A DNA stretch of 64,000 bases from Methanobacteriaceae archaeon. Its GTDB lineage: Archaea > Methanobacteriota > Methanobacteria > Methanobacteriales > Methanobacteriaceae. Below, piece after piece: positions 9,443 to 18,420 of the stretch; within the stretch, counting starts at the first letter, position 1; every line of letters begins with the position of its first letter. The stretch spans positions 105,835-169,834 of the forward strand of contig JAUSNX010000010.1 in NCBI GenBank assembly GCA_030656015.1. Reading direction: 5' to 3'. The notes below the pieces were generated by a model. It did no database searches. It was not told the DNA's origin and worked only from the letters and a program-made list of their open reading frames with translations. The position numbers and the translations under genes were made by a program.

Positions 9443-11479
9443 ATGGAGCAAGAAGCAGAAATTAGCTTCATGATGAATGAAATAAGAAGACTATCTCCCA
9501 ATAAAAGGGAAAGTGTGGGTAGGGCCATAAATAATCTTAGTGGGAAGATTGTAGGTAAAGAGCTCGGATTTAATCTGGTTAAATATGGTAGAAAGAAGTC
9601 TTTTGAAAGTGAAATTAATGTGGGGGACTTGGTGCTCATCAGTCGTGGCAATCCCTTAAAAAGCGACCTGACTGGAACAGTTACTGAGAAAGGAAAACGT
9701 TTTATAACTATAGCCTTGGAAAATGTTCCTCAGTGGGCCTTAAAAAATGTTAGAATAGATTTATATGCTAATGATATAACCTTTCGCCGAATGAAAGAAA
9801 ATTTGAACAATTTAAGTTTTTCAGGAGAAAAAGCGCTGGAATTTCTATTGGGAACAGAAAAAACACCATCTATAATAGATATTAATCCCCCTAATTCATT
9901 TGAAAATATTCCATTTAAAGATATTCAAATTAATAAATCTCAAATGAATGCAGTTTCCTCTGCTATGGCAACAGATGACTTCTTTTTAATTCATGGGCCA
10001 TTTGGAACCGGGAAAACTCGGACTTTAAGAGAGTTGATTCGACAAGAAGTCAAAAAAGGGAATAAAATACTGGCCACAGCCGAAAGCAACACGGCAGTGG
10101 ATAATATTTTAGATGGATTATCTATGGCCATTTCAGAGGAATATAAAATTGAAGATAAAAAAAGGGACAAAAATAAATCCAGAGATGATTGTAATGGTGA
10201 AATTGATTGTGTTAGGTTAGGCCATCCTCAGAGAGCTTCTCGCAAAAATATAAAGTATACTCTGGCATATCAAGTAGAAAATCATCCACTGAATTCACAA
10301 ATAAATCATCTAAAAGATGGAATTAAAAAAATTATTAGTGAACGAGACAAAAATACAAAACCATTGCCTGGGCTTCGTAGAGGATTGAGCGATACCCAAA
10401 TACTTCTAAATGCAGTTAAAAAAAGAGGTTCCAGGGGAGTTTCACCCAATGTAATGATATCAATGGCCCGCTGGATAGAAAATAATCAAAAAGTGGATCA
10501 AAACCAAGAAAAAATACGTGCAATTGAAAAGAATATTGTGGAAAATATTCTAAAAAAAAGCTCAGTAGTTCTTTGTACTAATTCTTCAGCAGGATTAGAT
10601 TATTTAAAAGGAGCAAAATTTGATTTATCTGTGATAGATGAGTCATCCCAAGCAACAATTCCCAGTTTATTGATACCTATTTCTAAAGCCAAACGTTTTG
10701 TTCTGGCCGGAGACCATAGGCAGTTACCACCCACTATAGTCAGCCAAAAAGCTCGAACCCTTCAAAAAACTCTTTTTGAGGAGTTAATAAAAAAATATCC
10801 TCAAAAATCCACCATACTAAACGTTCAATATCGAATGAATCCTGCTTTAATGGAATTTCCAAATCATGAATTTTATAATGGTGAAATAAAAGCTTCGGAA
10901 AGCCTAAATAAAATTTCACTTAATGATATAGTCTCTAAAATTAATATAAATGAGATTATTGAAAAAAATGAAATTGATCGGTTCAAAGAAGTTGAAAGAG
11001 ATTTATTAGATTCTCAAATCCCATTTATATTTTTAAATACATCTAAAATTAATGAAAGATTTGAACAGAGAATAAAAGATTCTACATCAATTCAAAATCC
11101 TCTTGAAGCAGATATTATAAGCATAATTATTAATATATTCCTGAAATCAGGGTTTTCATCAGAAAATATAGGTATAATAAGTCCCTATGATGATCAAAGA
11201 AATTTAATTAGCTCTTTAACCAATGTCGAAGTGAAAACGGTGGATGGGTATCAGGGGCGTGAAAAAGACATTATGATTATATCTACGGTTAGAAGTAATT
11301 CAAAAAGAGAAATTGGATTTTTAAGTGATATGCGGAGACTTAATGTCGCACTTACTAGGGCTAGAAGAAAAATGATAATGGTCGGCGATGTTGACACTTT
11401 AAAAAGCAATGCAACATACCATCGACTGATAAAAGACTCTAAAAAAAGAGGATTTTTAAAAGATTTACAATTAAATTAA
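9443..11479 (+). CDS. Superfamily 1 DNA/RNA helicase, UPF1/DNA2 (IGHMBP2)-like
   Basis: The 678-residue protein shows SF1B helicase motifs in order: an N-terminal beta-barrel region, Walker A GPFGTGKT at about 185-192, motif Ia TAESNTAVD, motif II VIDESSQA at about 397, motif III AGDHRQLPPT at about 421, motif IV region near QYRMNP, motif V VDGYQGREKD at about 600 and motif VI LNVALTRARRK at about 632. It probably unwinds nucleic acid 5'-3' in repair or RNA metabolism. The ATG at 9443 lacks a clear ribosome-binding site. Codons upstream of it read as plausible helicase sequence (ISNLLKLVE) back to an in-frame TAA at 9404, so the true start is uncertain. Confidence 0.92.
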   Translation: MEQEAEISFMMNEIRRLSPNKRESVGRAINNLSGKIVGKELGFNLVKYGRKKSFESEINVGDLVLISRGNPLKSDLTGTVTEKGKRFITIALENVPQWALKNVRIDLYANDITFRRMKENLNNLSFSGEKALEFLLGTEKTPSIIDINPPNSFENIPFKDIQINKSQMNAVSSAMATDDFFLIHGPFGTGKTRTLRELIRQEVKKGNKILATAESNTAVDNILDGLSMAISEEYKIEDKKRDKNKSRDDCNGEIDCVRLGHPQRASRKNIKYTLAYQVENHPLNSQINHLKDGIKKIISERDKNTKPLPGLRRGLSDTQILLNAVKKRGSRGVSPNVMISMARWIENNQKVDQNQEKIRAIEKNIVENILKKSSVVLCTNSSAGLDYLKGAKFDLSVIDESSQATIPSLLIPISKAKRFVLAGDHRQLPPTIVSQKARTLQKTLFEELIKKYPQKSTILNVQYRMNPALMEFPNHEFYNGEIKASESLNKISLNDIVSKININEIIEKNEIDRFKEVERDLLDSQIPFIFLNTSKINERFEQRIKDSTSIQNPLEADIISIIINIFLKSGFSSENIGIISPYDDQRNLISSLTNVEVKTVDGYQGREKDIMIISTVRSNSKREIGFLSDMRRLNVALTRARRKMIMVGDVDTLKSNATYHRLIKDSKKRGFLKDLQLN

Positions 11480-11568
11480 ATTAATTGAGTTTATTTTAGT
11501 CCCATTGAATTTATGATTATTAATTATGATTATTATTATTAATATATTTTCCAAAATATTCAATTTAT

Positions 11569-12564
11569 CTAAAACCAGTCTTCCAAGCTTTTTTGAGTGG
11601 AATCCATTTTCTTAATCTTTTTTATAGCACTGGAAACCCTTTCCTCTGAAAAGCCATGTTCCCCACATAAAAACTCTATTATTCCTTCTTGATCAGGAGT
11701 TCTCCATTTGAGTTCATAATCCCTAGTAATTTCTGGATTTAAAAATAATTCTCTTAAAAGTTCTGGATCTGCACCAAATTCATCTAGGGAAGTCTTAGTT
11801 TTCTCAATTGCTGCAAATATATCTTTTTCTTGTTTAATAAGTTTTAAACCAGTTTTAGCACCCACTCCTTTAATTCCCGGATTAAAGTCTGTGCCCACCA
11901 TTAAGGCCACATCAACTAATTGTTCCCGAGTAATTTCCAGACTTTTAAGAACTAAATCAAGTTCCATTAATTCCGGAGCAGCCAAATTTCCACTAATAGT
12001 TAAATTACGAACGACAAGTGGAGCTCCAAAAAGCAGACAGTCATAATCCTGGCTAGCTACGGCCCAAGCATCACCATTAGTAACCATGAAAGATGCTTGC
12101 GCTTCACCTTCGCCCAACGATTGTATATAAGGCACCCCCATAAGCTCAAGCAACTTTTTAGAACCATTAACCACATCTGAAGACATTCTAGATGATCTTA
12201 CAGCATATTTTCTTGCTTCTTCAATGTCACCCTTGCCCAATGCCTCTTTCCATTTCTTCTCAGATTCTTTTCGTACTTCAATCCTTTTACTTACAGTTTC
12301 TCCCTTTAAAGAATGAGATTTACCATCAAACACATATATGGGCTTTATTCCTTTTTCCATTAAAGAAGAAGTTCTATAAAGTATACCGCTAAGGTGAGAT
12401 GTGACTCTACCGTGCTCATCCATGAGAGGCGACCCATCTCTTTGGCGGATACTTGATAAAAATTGATAAATACTATTAGCTGCATCAATAGCAACTGTAC
12501 GGCCATTTAAATCCTCAAAATTAATTGGTTTAGGCGAAACAATATCTTTAAACTTCACTCCCAT
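11569..12564 (-). CDS. fen: Flap endonuclease 1 (FEN1)
   Basis: The 331-residue protein is a structure-specific 5' nuclease that removes flaps during Okazaki-fragment maturation and base-excision repair. The N-terminal domain carries the metal-binding AIDAANSIYQFL and YVFDGK. The internal domain has GEGEAQA and SQDYDCLLFG, and the helix-hairpin-helix region follows with GTDFNPGIKGVGAKTGL. The C-terminus ends in the PCNA-interacting box QKSLEDWF, so it should bind the sliding clamp. The length is normal for archaeal FEN1. It converges with the helicase gene. Confidence 0.96.
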   Translation of the reverse strand: MGVKFKDIVSPKPINFEDLNGRTVAIDAANSIYQFLSSIRQRDGSPLMDEHGRVTSHLSGILYRTSSLMEKGIKPIYVFDGKSHSLKGETVSKRIEVRKESEKKWKEALGKGDIEEARKYAVRSSRMSSDVVNGSKKLLELMGVPYIQSLGEGEAQASFMVTNGDAWAVASQDYDCLLFGAPLVVRNLTISGNLAAPELMELDLVLKSLEITREQLVDVALMVGTDFNPGIKGVGAKTGLKLIKQEKDIFAAIEKTKTSLDEFGADPELLRELFLNPEITRDYELKWRTPDQEGIIEFLCGEHGFSEERVSSAIKKIKKMDSTQKSLEDWF

Positions 12565-12774
12565 TTTAAATCCCCTTCATATGCTATTTAAGTAATTTAA
12601 ATTTATTAATTATATTTATATTTTTACGAATAATATAAATATTTTAAATTAATGCTGATATCAATTAACTGGTTTAGCAGTATTAAATATATTTGATATA
12701 AGAAAATTCTGATGAGGAAAAAACTAAATATCCTTGATAAAGTTAATTAATAAAATTATAATAAATTTTAAAGA

Positions 12775-13308
12775 TTATTTAGTAAAAGAAGTTATAGGAA
12801 ATGTTTCTTTGATTCTAATTAAAATTTCGCCATTTCTAATTATATTATAAGTTCTAGTAAGCATCATAGAATCCGTGTTAAATATGTCTTTAAGTTGTTG
12901 GTCTGGTTCTTCCATAGCAATTGATTCAACTTCCCTTCTGGACTCCACATTATGTTTCTTTAATATACGGCCAATAGGTATGTCTGCACGTATTAAGTCC
13001 TCTTTAAAATTATTATTTAATCTATCAACAGGAATATATGATATAGCATGAATAAGAGGTTCTTTAGTTCCAATAATTACAACCCTATAATTAACCGTAT
13101 CACCAGGATTAATTTCTAATATTTCAGCTATTTCCAAATCAGCTATTTGAGATTCTTGAACTAGTGTTTTAATACCGACATGGCCTTTTAAAACATCTAA
13201 TATTCTAGTAACAGAACCATCAGTGGCCAGAAGTATCTTTTGAGTATTGGATAACTCTCCTGCTAGTTTTTCCATCCTTTTGATTTCATCCATGACATTT
13301 ATATCCAT
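12775..13308 (-). CDS. DUF98 / chorismate-lyase-like protein
   Basis: The 177-residue protein has the pattern of the DUF98 family, which shares the chorismate pyruvate-lyase (UbiC) fold: an N-terminal helix, then LLATDGSVTRILDVLKG, a central beta region with NYRVVIIG and PLIHAISYIP, and a conserved FNTDSMMLTRTY near the C-terminus. UbiC converts chorismate to 4-hydroxybenzoate, which methanogens need for methanopterin; assigning this reaction here is an inference. GGGGA precedes the ATG. It lies between fen and hacA on the same strand with AT-rich spacers, so it may be independently transcribed. Confidence 0.65.
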   Translation of the reverse strand: MDINVMDEIKRMEKLAGELSNTQKILLATDGSVTRILDVLKGHVGIKTLVQESQIADLEIAEILEINPGDTVNYRVVIIGTKEPLIHAISYIPVDRLNNNFKEDLIRADIPIGRILKKHNVESRREVESIAMEEPDQQLKDIFNTDSMMLTRTYNIIRNGEILIRIKETFPITSFTK

Positions 13309-13411
13309 TTATTTCCCCTTTTTTTTTCTTTTTTCAAATAATGAAATATTTAATAAAAAAATAGATTATAAAATGAATTTTTTAATAAATTAATCATAAA
13401 ATAGACTCATT

Positions 13412-14650
13412 TTAAGGGCCCCTAATTTCCCCATGAATCGCTGAATTGGCTGCTACAGCAGCATTAGATAAATAAACCTCAGAATCTGGATCTCCCATTC
13501 TGCCTTTAAAATTACGGTTAGTAGTGGCCAGACTTACTTCACCAGAACCTATGACGCCCATATGTCCTCCTAGACAAGGTCCACACCCAGGATTACATAC
13601 CATTACTCCTGCTTCAATGAATGTGCTGATAATACCATTATTAACTGCTTTTGCATAAATTTCAGCAGAAGCTGGAATTATAACCATCCTTACATCTTCA
13701 TGAACTTTTTTACCAGATAAAACATCAGCAGCTTCCATTAAATCCTCATAACGACCATTAGTACATGATCCTATGAAAACCTGATCTATATGGGTTCCTT
13801 CAACTTTGCTGAGAGGTTTAACATTATCTACATCATGAGGACAGGCAATTTGTGGTTCCATATCATTTACGTCAAAATTAAATTCTTTAGAATAAGCATG
13901 GTCTGGGTCGGATTCATAAATCTCAAAAGAAGACCTAGTTCTTTTTTTTAAGTATTCTAAAACTGCTTTATTGGGTTTCATAATGCCATTTTTAGCTCCA
14001 ATTTCAACGGACATATTAGCAACAGTCATTCTTCCTGAAACACCCATATTATAAATTGTTTCGCCACAGTACTCCACGGAGTTGTAATTTGCCCCATCAG
14101 CACCAATTTTTCCAATTATATGGAGTATAACATCTTTTGGAGTTACATTTTCAGCTAAATTCCCATTAATCTCTGCTTTTATTGATTCTGGAACCATAAA
14201 CCATGTTTTTCCAGTAGCATAGACTAGAGCCATATCTGTAGCTCCCATTCCAGTGGCAAATGCTCCAAAGGCCCCATAAGTACAAGTATGTGAATCTGCA
14301 CCCACGATAAGTTTACCTGGATGTACAAAACCCTTCTCAGGGAGAACCTGGTGACATATTCCTTCACCATGATTATAAATATTTTTTATGCCTTGTTCTC
14401 GGGCAAAATCTCGAGTTATGTGCTGAAATTCTGCAGAACCAATAGTATTCGCTGGAAAATTATGATCAAAAACTATAACAATTTTTTCAGGATCCCATAC
14501 TTTCTCAGCAACACGTCTAAAGGTTTTAATTGTAGGGGGGGATGTTCCATCGTGAGTCATGGCTAAATCGACTTTTGCTTCTATAATCTCACCAGGTGAA
14601 ACTTCGCTCTTTCCAGCAGATCTAGCAAGAATTTTTTCGGTTATATTCAT
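13412..14650 (-). CDS. hacA: Aconitase-family large subunit (homoaconitase / 3-isopropylmalate dehydratase)
   Basis: The 412-residue protein is the large, cluster-binding subunit of an archaeal LeuC/HacA enzyme. It has GADSHTCTYGAFG near 119 and the [4Fe-4S] ligands in GSCTNGR and CNPGCGPC near the C-terminus. It isomerises isopropylmalate (leucine) or homocitrate-type acids (coenzyme B side chain). It follows aksA on the same strand by ~120 bp, which favours the homoaconitase role, but the leucine function cannot be excluded. The small subunit is not in the window. A GAGGA site precedes the ATG. Confidence 0.85.
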   Translation of the reverse strand: MNITEKILARSAGKSEVSPGEIIEAKVDLAMTHDGTSPPTIKTFRRVAEKVWDPEKIVIVFDHNFPANTIGSAEFQHITRDFAREQGIKNIYNHGEGICHQVLPEKGFVHPGKLIVGADSHTCTYGAFGAFATGMGATDMALVYATGKTWFMVPESIKAEINGNLAENVTPKDVILHIIGKIGADGANYNSVEYCGETIYNMGVSGRMTVANMSVEIGAKNGIMKPNKAVLEYLKKRTRSSFEIYESDPDHAYSKEFNFDVNDMEPQIACPHDVDNVKPLSKVEGTHIDQVFIGSCTNGRYEDLMEAADVLSGKKVHEDVRMVIIPASAEIYAKAVNNGIISTFIEAGVMVCNPGCGPCLGGHMGVIGSGEVSLATTNRNFKGRMGDPDSEVYLSNAAVAANSAIHGEIRGP

Positions 14651-14770
14651 TTAAAGTCCTCAATCTGAGTGTTCAGTATTATTTGGTCATTTTAAAAATA
14701 TAAATAGTTAAAATTAATTAAAATAATTAATTTTAATTGGTTAATTTAAAGTAAATGCTCAATTAATTAA

Positions 14771-15946
14771 TCAAATATCCACTGGGCCTCTTGTAGATTT
14801 CACAATGTGGTTAAAGAGCTCATCATTAATGTATCTACCTTCTTCTCGACTTTTTTTTACTTCTTCAACTATTTTACACAGCTCATCCCTAGTAACTTCT
14901 ATGCCGCACTCTTCGAGTTTTGCTTTGACTGCACGACATCCAGAGTGTTTTCCCAAAACGATTTTACGGGTTTGACCAACTAATTCTGGCAAAAAAGGCT
15001 CGTAAGTTAAAGGTTCTTCGATAACTGCATCCACGTGAATTCCAGATTCATGCCTAAATACATTCTTACCCACAATAGGTTTGTTTTTAGGTACAGCCAC
15101 CTTGGTGTGCTTTTCAACTAAATTGGATAATTCTTGGAAAACTTTTATATTGAATCCTAAGTCTACCCCATACATAATTAGCAAAGACATTACTAATTCT
15201 TCTAGAGAAGTGTTTCCTGCCCGCTCACCAATTCCATTCACAGTAGTGGATATGGCATTACCTCCAGCCAATAATCCAGAAATAGAATTTGATAAGGCCA
15301 TACCAAAGTCATTATGGCAGTGCATAGCAATATCTGTTTTTAAAACAGATCTAAGTTCTCTAACCAAGAAATCCATTCCTTGAGGAGTTATAGCTCCCAC
15401 AGTATCGGCTATGTGTATTCGATCAACACCATATTCTTCTGCTTTTTTGTAAATTCTTTTTAGAAAATCAAGATCGGTACGGGTAGCATCTTCAGCAGAA
15501 AAAGCTACAAATAAATCATGGTCTTTGGCATATTCAATGGACTTCATACATACATTTAAAGCTTCTTCTCGACTTAATTTTAATTTATGTTCTAAATGGA
15601 GATCTGATGTTCCCATAAAAGTTATTATTCCATCAACATCACAATCCAATGCCACATCAATATCCTCTTTTTTAGTACGAGATAATACTATAATTTCTGC
15701 ATCAAGGCCCTCTTGAACAACTCGTTTAACAGAAGATTTTTCTTGCTCAGAAACAACTGGAAATCCAGTTTCTATTTGATGTATATTTAATTCATCGAGC
15801 TTTCTTGCAATTTCAAGTTTTTCCTGAGTACCTAAACATACGCCTGGGGTTTGTTCACCATCTCTAAGAGTAGTATCATATACTGTGATCTTTTTTGGAA
15901 ATTCCAGCTTTACTTCCTTATTAAAAGGACTTACAAAATACTTCAA
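14771..15946 (-). CDS. aksA: Homocitrate synthase family, AksA-like
   Basis: The 391-residue protein belongs to the isopropylmalate/homocitrate synthase family. It has TTLRDGEQTPGV at the active site, HCHNDFGMA for metal binding and NGIGERAGNT. The C-terminus lacks the LeuA allosteric dimer domain; it ends soon after the GKHSG region. AksA condenses acetyl-CoA with 2-oxoglutarate and its longer homologues to make 2-oxosuberate, the precursor of coenzyme B. The start is TTG at 15946 with an excellent AGGTGGG ribosome-binding site. It sits upstream of hacA on the same strand. LeuA or citramalate synthase are the alternatives. Confidence 0.87.
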   Translation of the reverse strand: MKYFVSPFNKEVKLEFPKKITVYDTTLRDGEQTPGVCLGTQEKLEIARKLDELNIHQIETGFPVVSEQEKSSVKRVVQEGLDAEIIVLSRTKKEDIDVALDCDVDGIITFMGTSDLHLEHKLKLSREEALNVCMKSIEYAKDHDLFVAFSAEDATRTDLDFLKRIYKKAEEYGVDRIHIADTVGAITPQGMDFLVRELRSVLKTDIAMHCHNDFGMALSNSISGLLAGGNAISTTVNGIGERAGNTSLEELVMSLLIMYGVDLGFNIKVFQELSNLVEKHTKVAVPKNKPIVGKNVFRHESGIHVDAVIEEPLTYEPFLPELVGQTRKIVLGKHSGCRAVKAKLEECGIEVTRDELCKIVEEVKKSREEGRYINDELFNHIVKSTRGPVDI

Positions 15947-16161
15947 AAGATTCCCACCTATTAGTTTGATATTTATGAAACAAATCAGTTTAAGTTACTT
16001 ATCTATTTCTTCATATTTCATCGAATATTATCGTTAAGTTTAATTAATATGTTAATTATCAATTTTATCTATTTATTTAGTATAAAAAATTAACACTGAA
16101 GAATCCTTCCGGTGCGACATTAACTGAAAAATTAAAACAATAGTAAAAATTAGAGTATAAT

Positions 16162-16698
16162 TCAAATACCAGTCAATTCCAAGTATGATTTTCTTTCAAA
16201 CCCTTCAGTTATTCCCAGTTTTTCATATAATATAAAAATATCTTGTAATGATTCTTCGAAATCTTCACCATCTTCCAGGTCTTTCTCTATTTCAACAAAA
16301 ATTCCTGCTTTTTTTACTGTGTCCAGAGTAATTATAAAATCATTAAAATGGTATATTTCACGATCTTTCACAACATTAGCCACTAATTTAAACCCTAAAC
16401 TTTCAAAAATATTTTTAGTTTTGGTCGCATCACCCACAGAAACTTCAAATTCTTGACGGGTTTTACTAGATTTATCAATTTTAGCACCTTTATATGTTAT
16501 AAAAACATCCAGTTTATCCCCATTAGGTATTTTTCTTATTCTCAATGCTTCATCAGTGACTGAAAAATCCCTGTGAGGTGCATTAAAATAAGTATCTTCT
16601 TGACGTTCTGTCCTAATTTTTTTTGCATTCAATTCCAAAAGGGATTTTTTTATAGAATCAAATTCATTCACTCGTGCTTTTACCTCAACTTCAATCAA
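16162..16698 (-). CDS. CYTH domain protein (class IV adenylyl cyclase / thiamine-triphosphatase-like)
   Basis: The protein begins with the diagnostic CYTH motif ExExK (IEVEVKAR). It continues with basic strands such as ALRIRKI and VFITYKG, then RQEFEV, KDREIYHF and FVEIEKDL, the acidic and basic residues that line the tunnel of this triphosphate-binding fold. The substrate could be ATP, thiamine triphosphate or inorganic triphosphate and cannot be told here. I place the start at the TTG at 16698 because GGTGAT lies four bases upstream; an ATG at 16725 in the same frame would add nine residues but would bury that site. Confidence 0.8.
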   Translation of the reverse strand: MIEVEVKARVNEFDSIKKSLLELNAKKIRTERQEDTYFNAPHRDFSVTDEALRIRKIPNGDKLDVFITYKGAKIDKSSKTRQEFEVSVGDATKTKNIFESLGFKLVANVVKDREIYHFNDFIITLDTVKKAGIFVEIEKDLEDGEDFEESLQDIFILYEKLGITEGFERKSYLELTGI

Positions 16699-16839
16699 AT
16701 AAATCACCAAGTTTAGTAATTTCATGAAATAAATTTAAATTTAATATCAAAAATATAATAATGAATAAATTAATGTGGTATTTCAATAATCAAAACATTC
16801 CTAAATCAGTTCCAATTATAAACTGAATTGTTTAATAAT

Positions 16840-17229
16840 CTATTTAACCTGATTCTTAATGAACTCTCTTAAAAATATTTTAGAATCTTCTATTTGAACA
16901 ATATATCCATCAATTAAATTATCAAGAGCATCATAAGGAGCTAATAATTCTTCTTTCTCTTTCAATAATTTTTTTTTAGCTTCTTTAGCTTTTTTATCTG
17001 ATTTTTTATTTTCTTTAAGAGATTCATTCAGTTCATCAGTTTTAGTTATGTATTCCCGGCGTATGTTTCTAGCATCTATTCGCAAATTATATTTAATTTG
17101 TCTCAGTATCCTTTGGTACTCTTTAAGACGCATAAGAATCGTTGTAGCATCCATTAATGATTCCGGCTTTATTTCAAATCCATCAATTCCCAGTTTTTCT
17201 ATTTGCTTTTTGTAATGTTTTGGATTCAT
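16840..17229 (-). CDS. Small coiled-coil protein of unknown function
   Basis: The 129-residue protein has a short N-terminal globular part with GIDGFEIKPES, then an almost wholly helical, highly charged region (about 40-105) dense in Lys and Glu, ending with EFIKNQVK. No enzyme motif is seen. The charge pattern suggests a coiled coil, perhaps a nucleic-acid or ribosome-associated factor, but I do not recognise it. It lies immediately upstream of the CYTH gene on the same strand, and its ATG follows a GGGGGA site. Confidence 0.65.
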   Translation of the reverse strand: MNPKHYKKQIEKLGIDGFEIKPESLMDATTILMRLKEYQRILRQIKYNLRIDARNIRREYITKTDELNESLKENKKSDKKAKEAKKKLLKEKEELLAPYDALDNLIDGYIVQIEDSKIFLREFIKNQVK

Positions 17230-17863
17230 CTAATCCCCCAATAAAAATGAATTGGTTAAAAAATTAAATTTTTTGAATTCATTTTTAATTAAATATTAAA
17301 ACAGTTTTTGTGATTTAGCAATAGATCATAATCTATTAATATTATAGTTAATCTCCCATAATAATATTATTAAAAATAATATATTAAATATAGAATTATG
17401 TCAGAAATAAATTAGAAATAATAAAAAATACCTTAGAGGCTCATTTGAAGTTAAATAATTACATCAGATATATAAGTAACATGATTATCACATTAGCATG
17501 AAAAGAAAGATACTTAGATTAAAATATATATTAATTATGAAAGTATTTTAATAAGACAAAGGATACTATTATAAATGAAGATGAATTAATTATTAATATA
17601 ATAGTTATAATTTAATAGGTGCTTTTAAATAGAACTATTAATATATTGGATTTAGAAACTGTGTCATGAATTCCTTAATCAATTAATATATCATCCCATT
17701 AATATGGCACTAGTAGAATAATGTGATATTATGCATATGATAGCATTAAGTATTAACCGCTACTTTTTAAGTGCATTATATATAAATAGCCATTATAAAT
17801 AACGATTTATACATTTTATATAATAAATAAAATTTTTCTAATTTATACTGGGAGGTATATCAC
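17230..17863. other. Long AT-rich region upstream of tbp
   Basis: The 634-bp spacer between the divergent coiled-coil gene and tbp contains the tbp promoter at its right end. I see no ORF with coding character, no tRNA and no clear structured RNA in the rest. Confidence 0.55.
17776..17788 (+). promoter_or_regulatory. TATA box of the TBP gene
   Basis: TTATATATAAATA fits the archaeal TATA consensus. Initiation about 25 bases downstream would give a leader of ~50 nt, ending in the strong GGAGGT site before the TTG start of tbp. TBP binding to its own strong TATA box could allow autoregulation; that is inference. Confidence 0.5.
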
Positions 17864-18409
17864 TTGACCGATGTGGATATTAAAATTGAAAACATTGTAG
17901 CCTCTGCAACTCTTGGAAAGTCCATTGATCTTCCCACTGTTGCCAAAGCTTTAGAAGGCGTTGATTTTAACCGCGAACAGTTTCCTGGATTAGTATACAA
18001 ACTAAAAGAGCCTAAAACCGCAGCTTTGATTTTTGGTTCTGGGAAGTTAGTTTGCACAGGTGCAAAGTCCATTAGTGACTCAAAATTGGCCATAAAAATA
18101 ACTGTGGACCAGATGAGAACTATGGATCCTGATATTCCAGAGGAGTTTGAAATAAAAATACAAAACATAGTTGCTTCTGCTAATTTACATTGTAAATTAA
18201 ACTTAGAAGCAGTTGCTTTAGGATTAGAAAATACTGAATACGAGCCAGAACAGTTCCCTGGACTGGTTTATAGGTTAAAGGACCCGAAAGTGGTTCTTTT
18301 ACTCTTTGGGTCTGGTAAGGTAGTTTGTACCGGAGCCAAGACCTTTGAAGACGCCAAACTTGGCGTCGCAAAGACTCGCGAAAGGCTCGGCGAGTTGGAT
18401 TTGATTTAA
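17864..18409 (+). CDS. tbp: TATA-box-binding protein (TBP)
   Basis: The 181-residue protein consists of two imperfect direct repeats of the TBP saddle. KIENIVASATL with EQFPGLVYKLKEPKTAALIFGSG in the first repeat is mirrored by KIQNIVASANL and EQFPGLVYRLKDPK in the second. It recruits TFB and RNA polymerase to promoters. The start is TTG with GGAGGT 9 bases upstream. The HAD-family gene follows after 11 bases, so the two are probably cotranscribed. Confidence 0.98.
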   Translation: MTDVDIKIENIVASATLGKSIDLPTVAKALEGVDFNREQFPGLVYKLKEPKTAALIFGSGKLVCTGAKSISDSKLAIKITVDQMRTMDPDIPEEFEIKIQNIVASANLHCKLNLEAVALGLENTEYEPEQFPGLVYRLKDPKVVLLLFGSGKVVCTGAKTFEDAKLGVAKTRERLGELDLI

Positions 18410-18420
18410 TTGGTGATATT

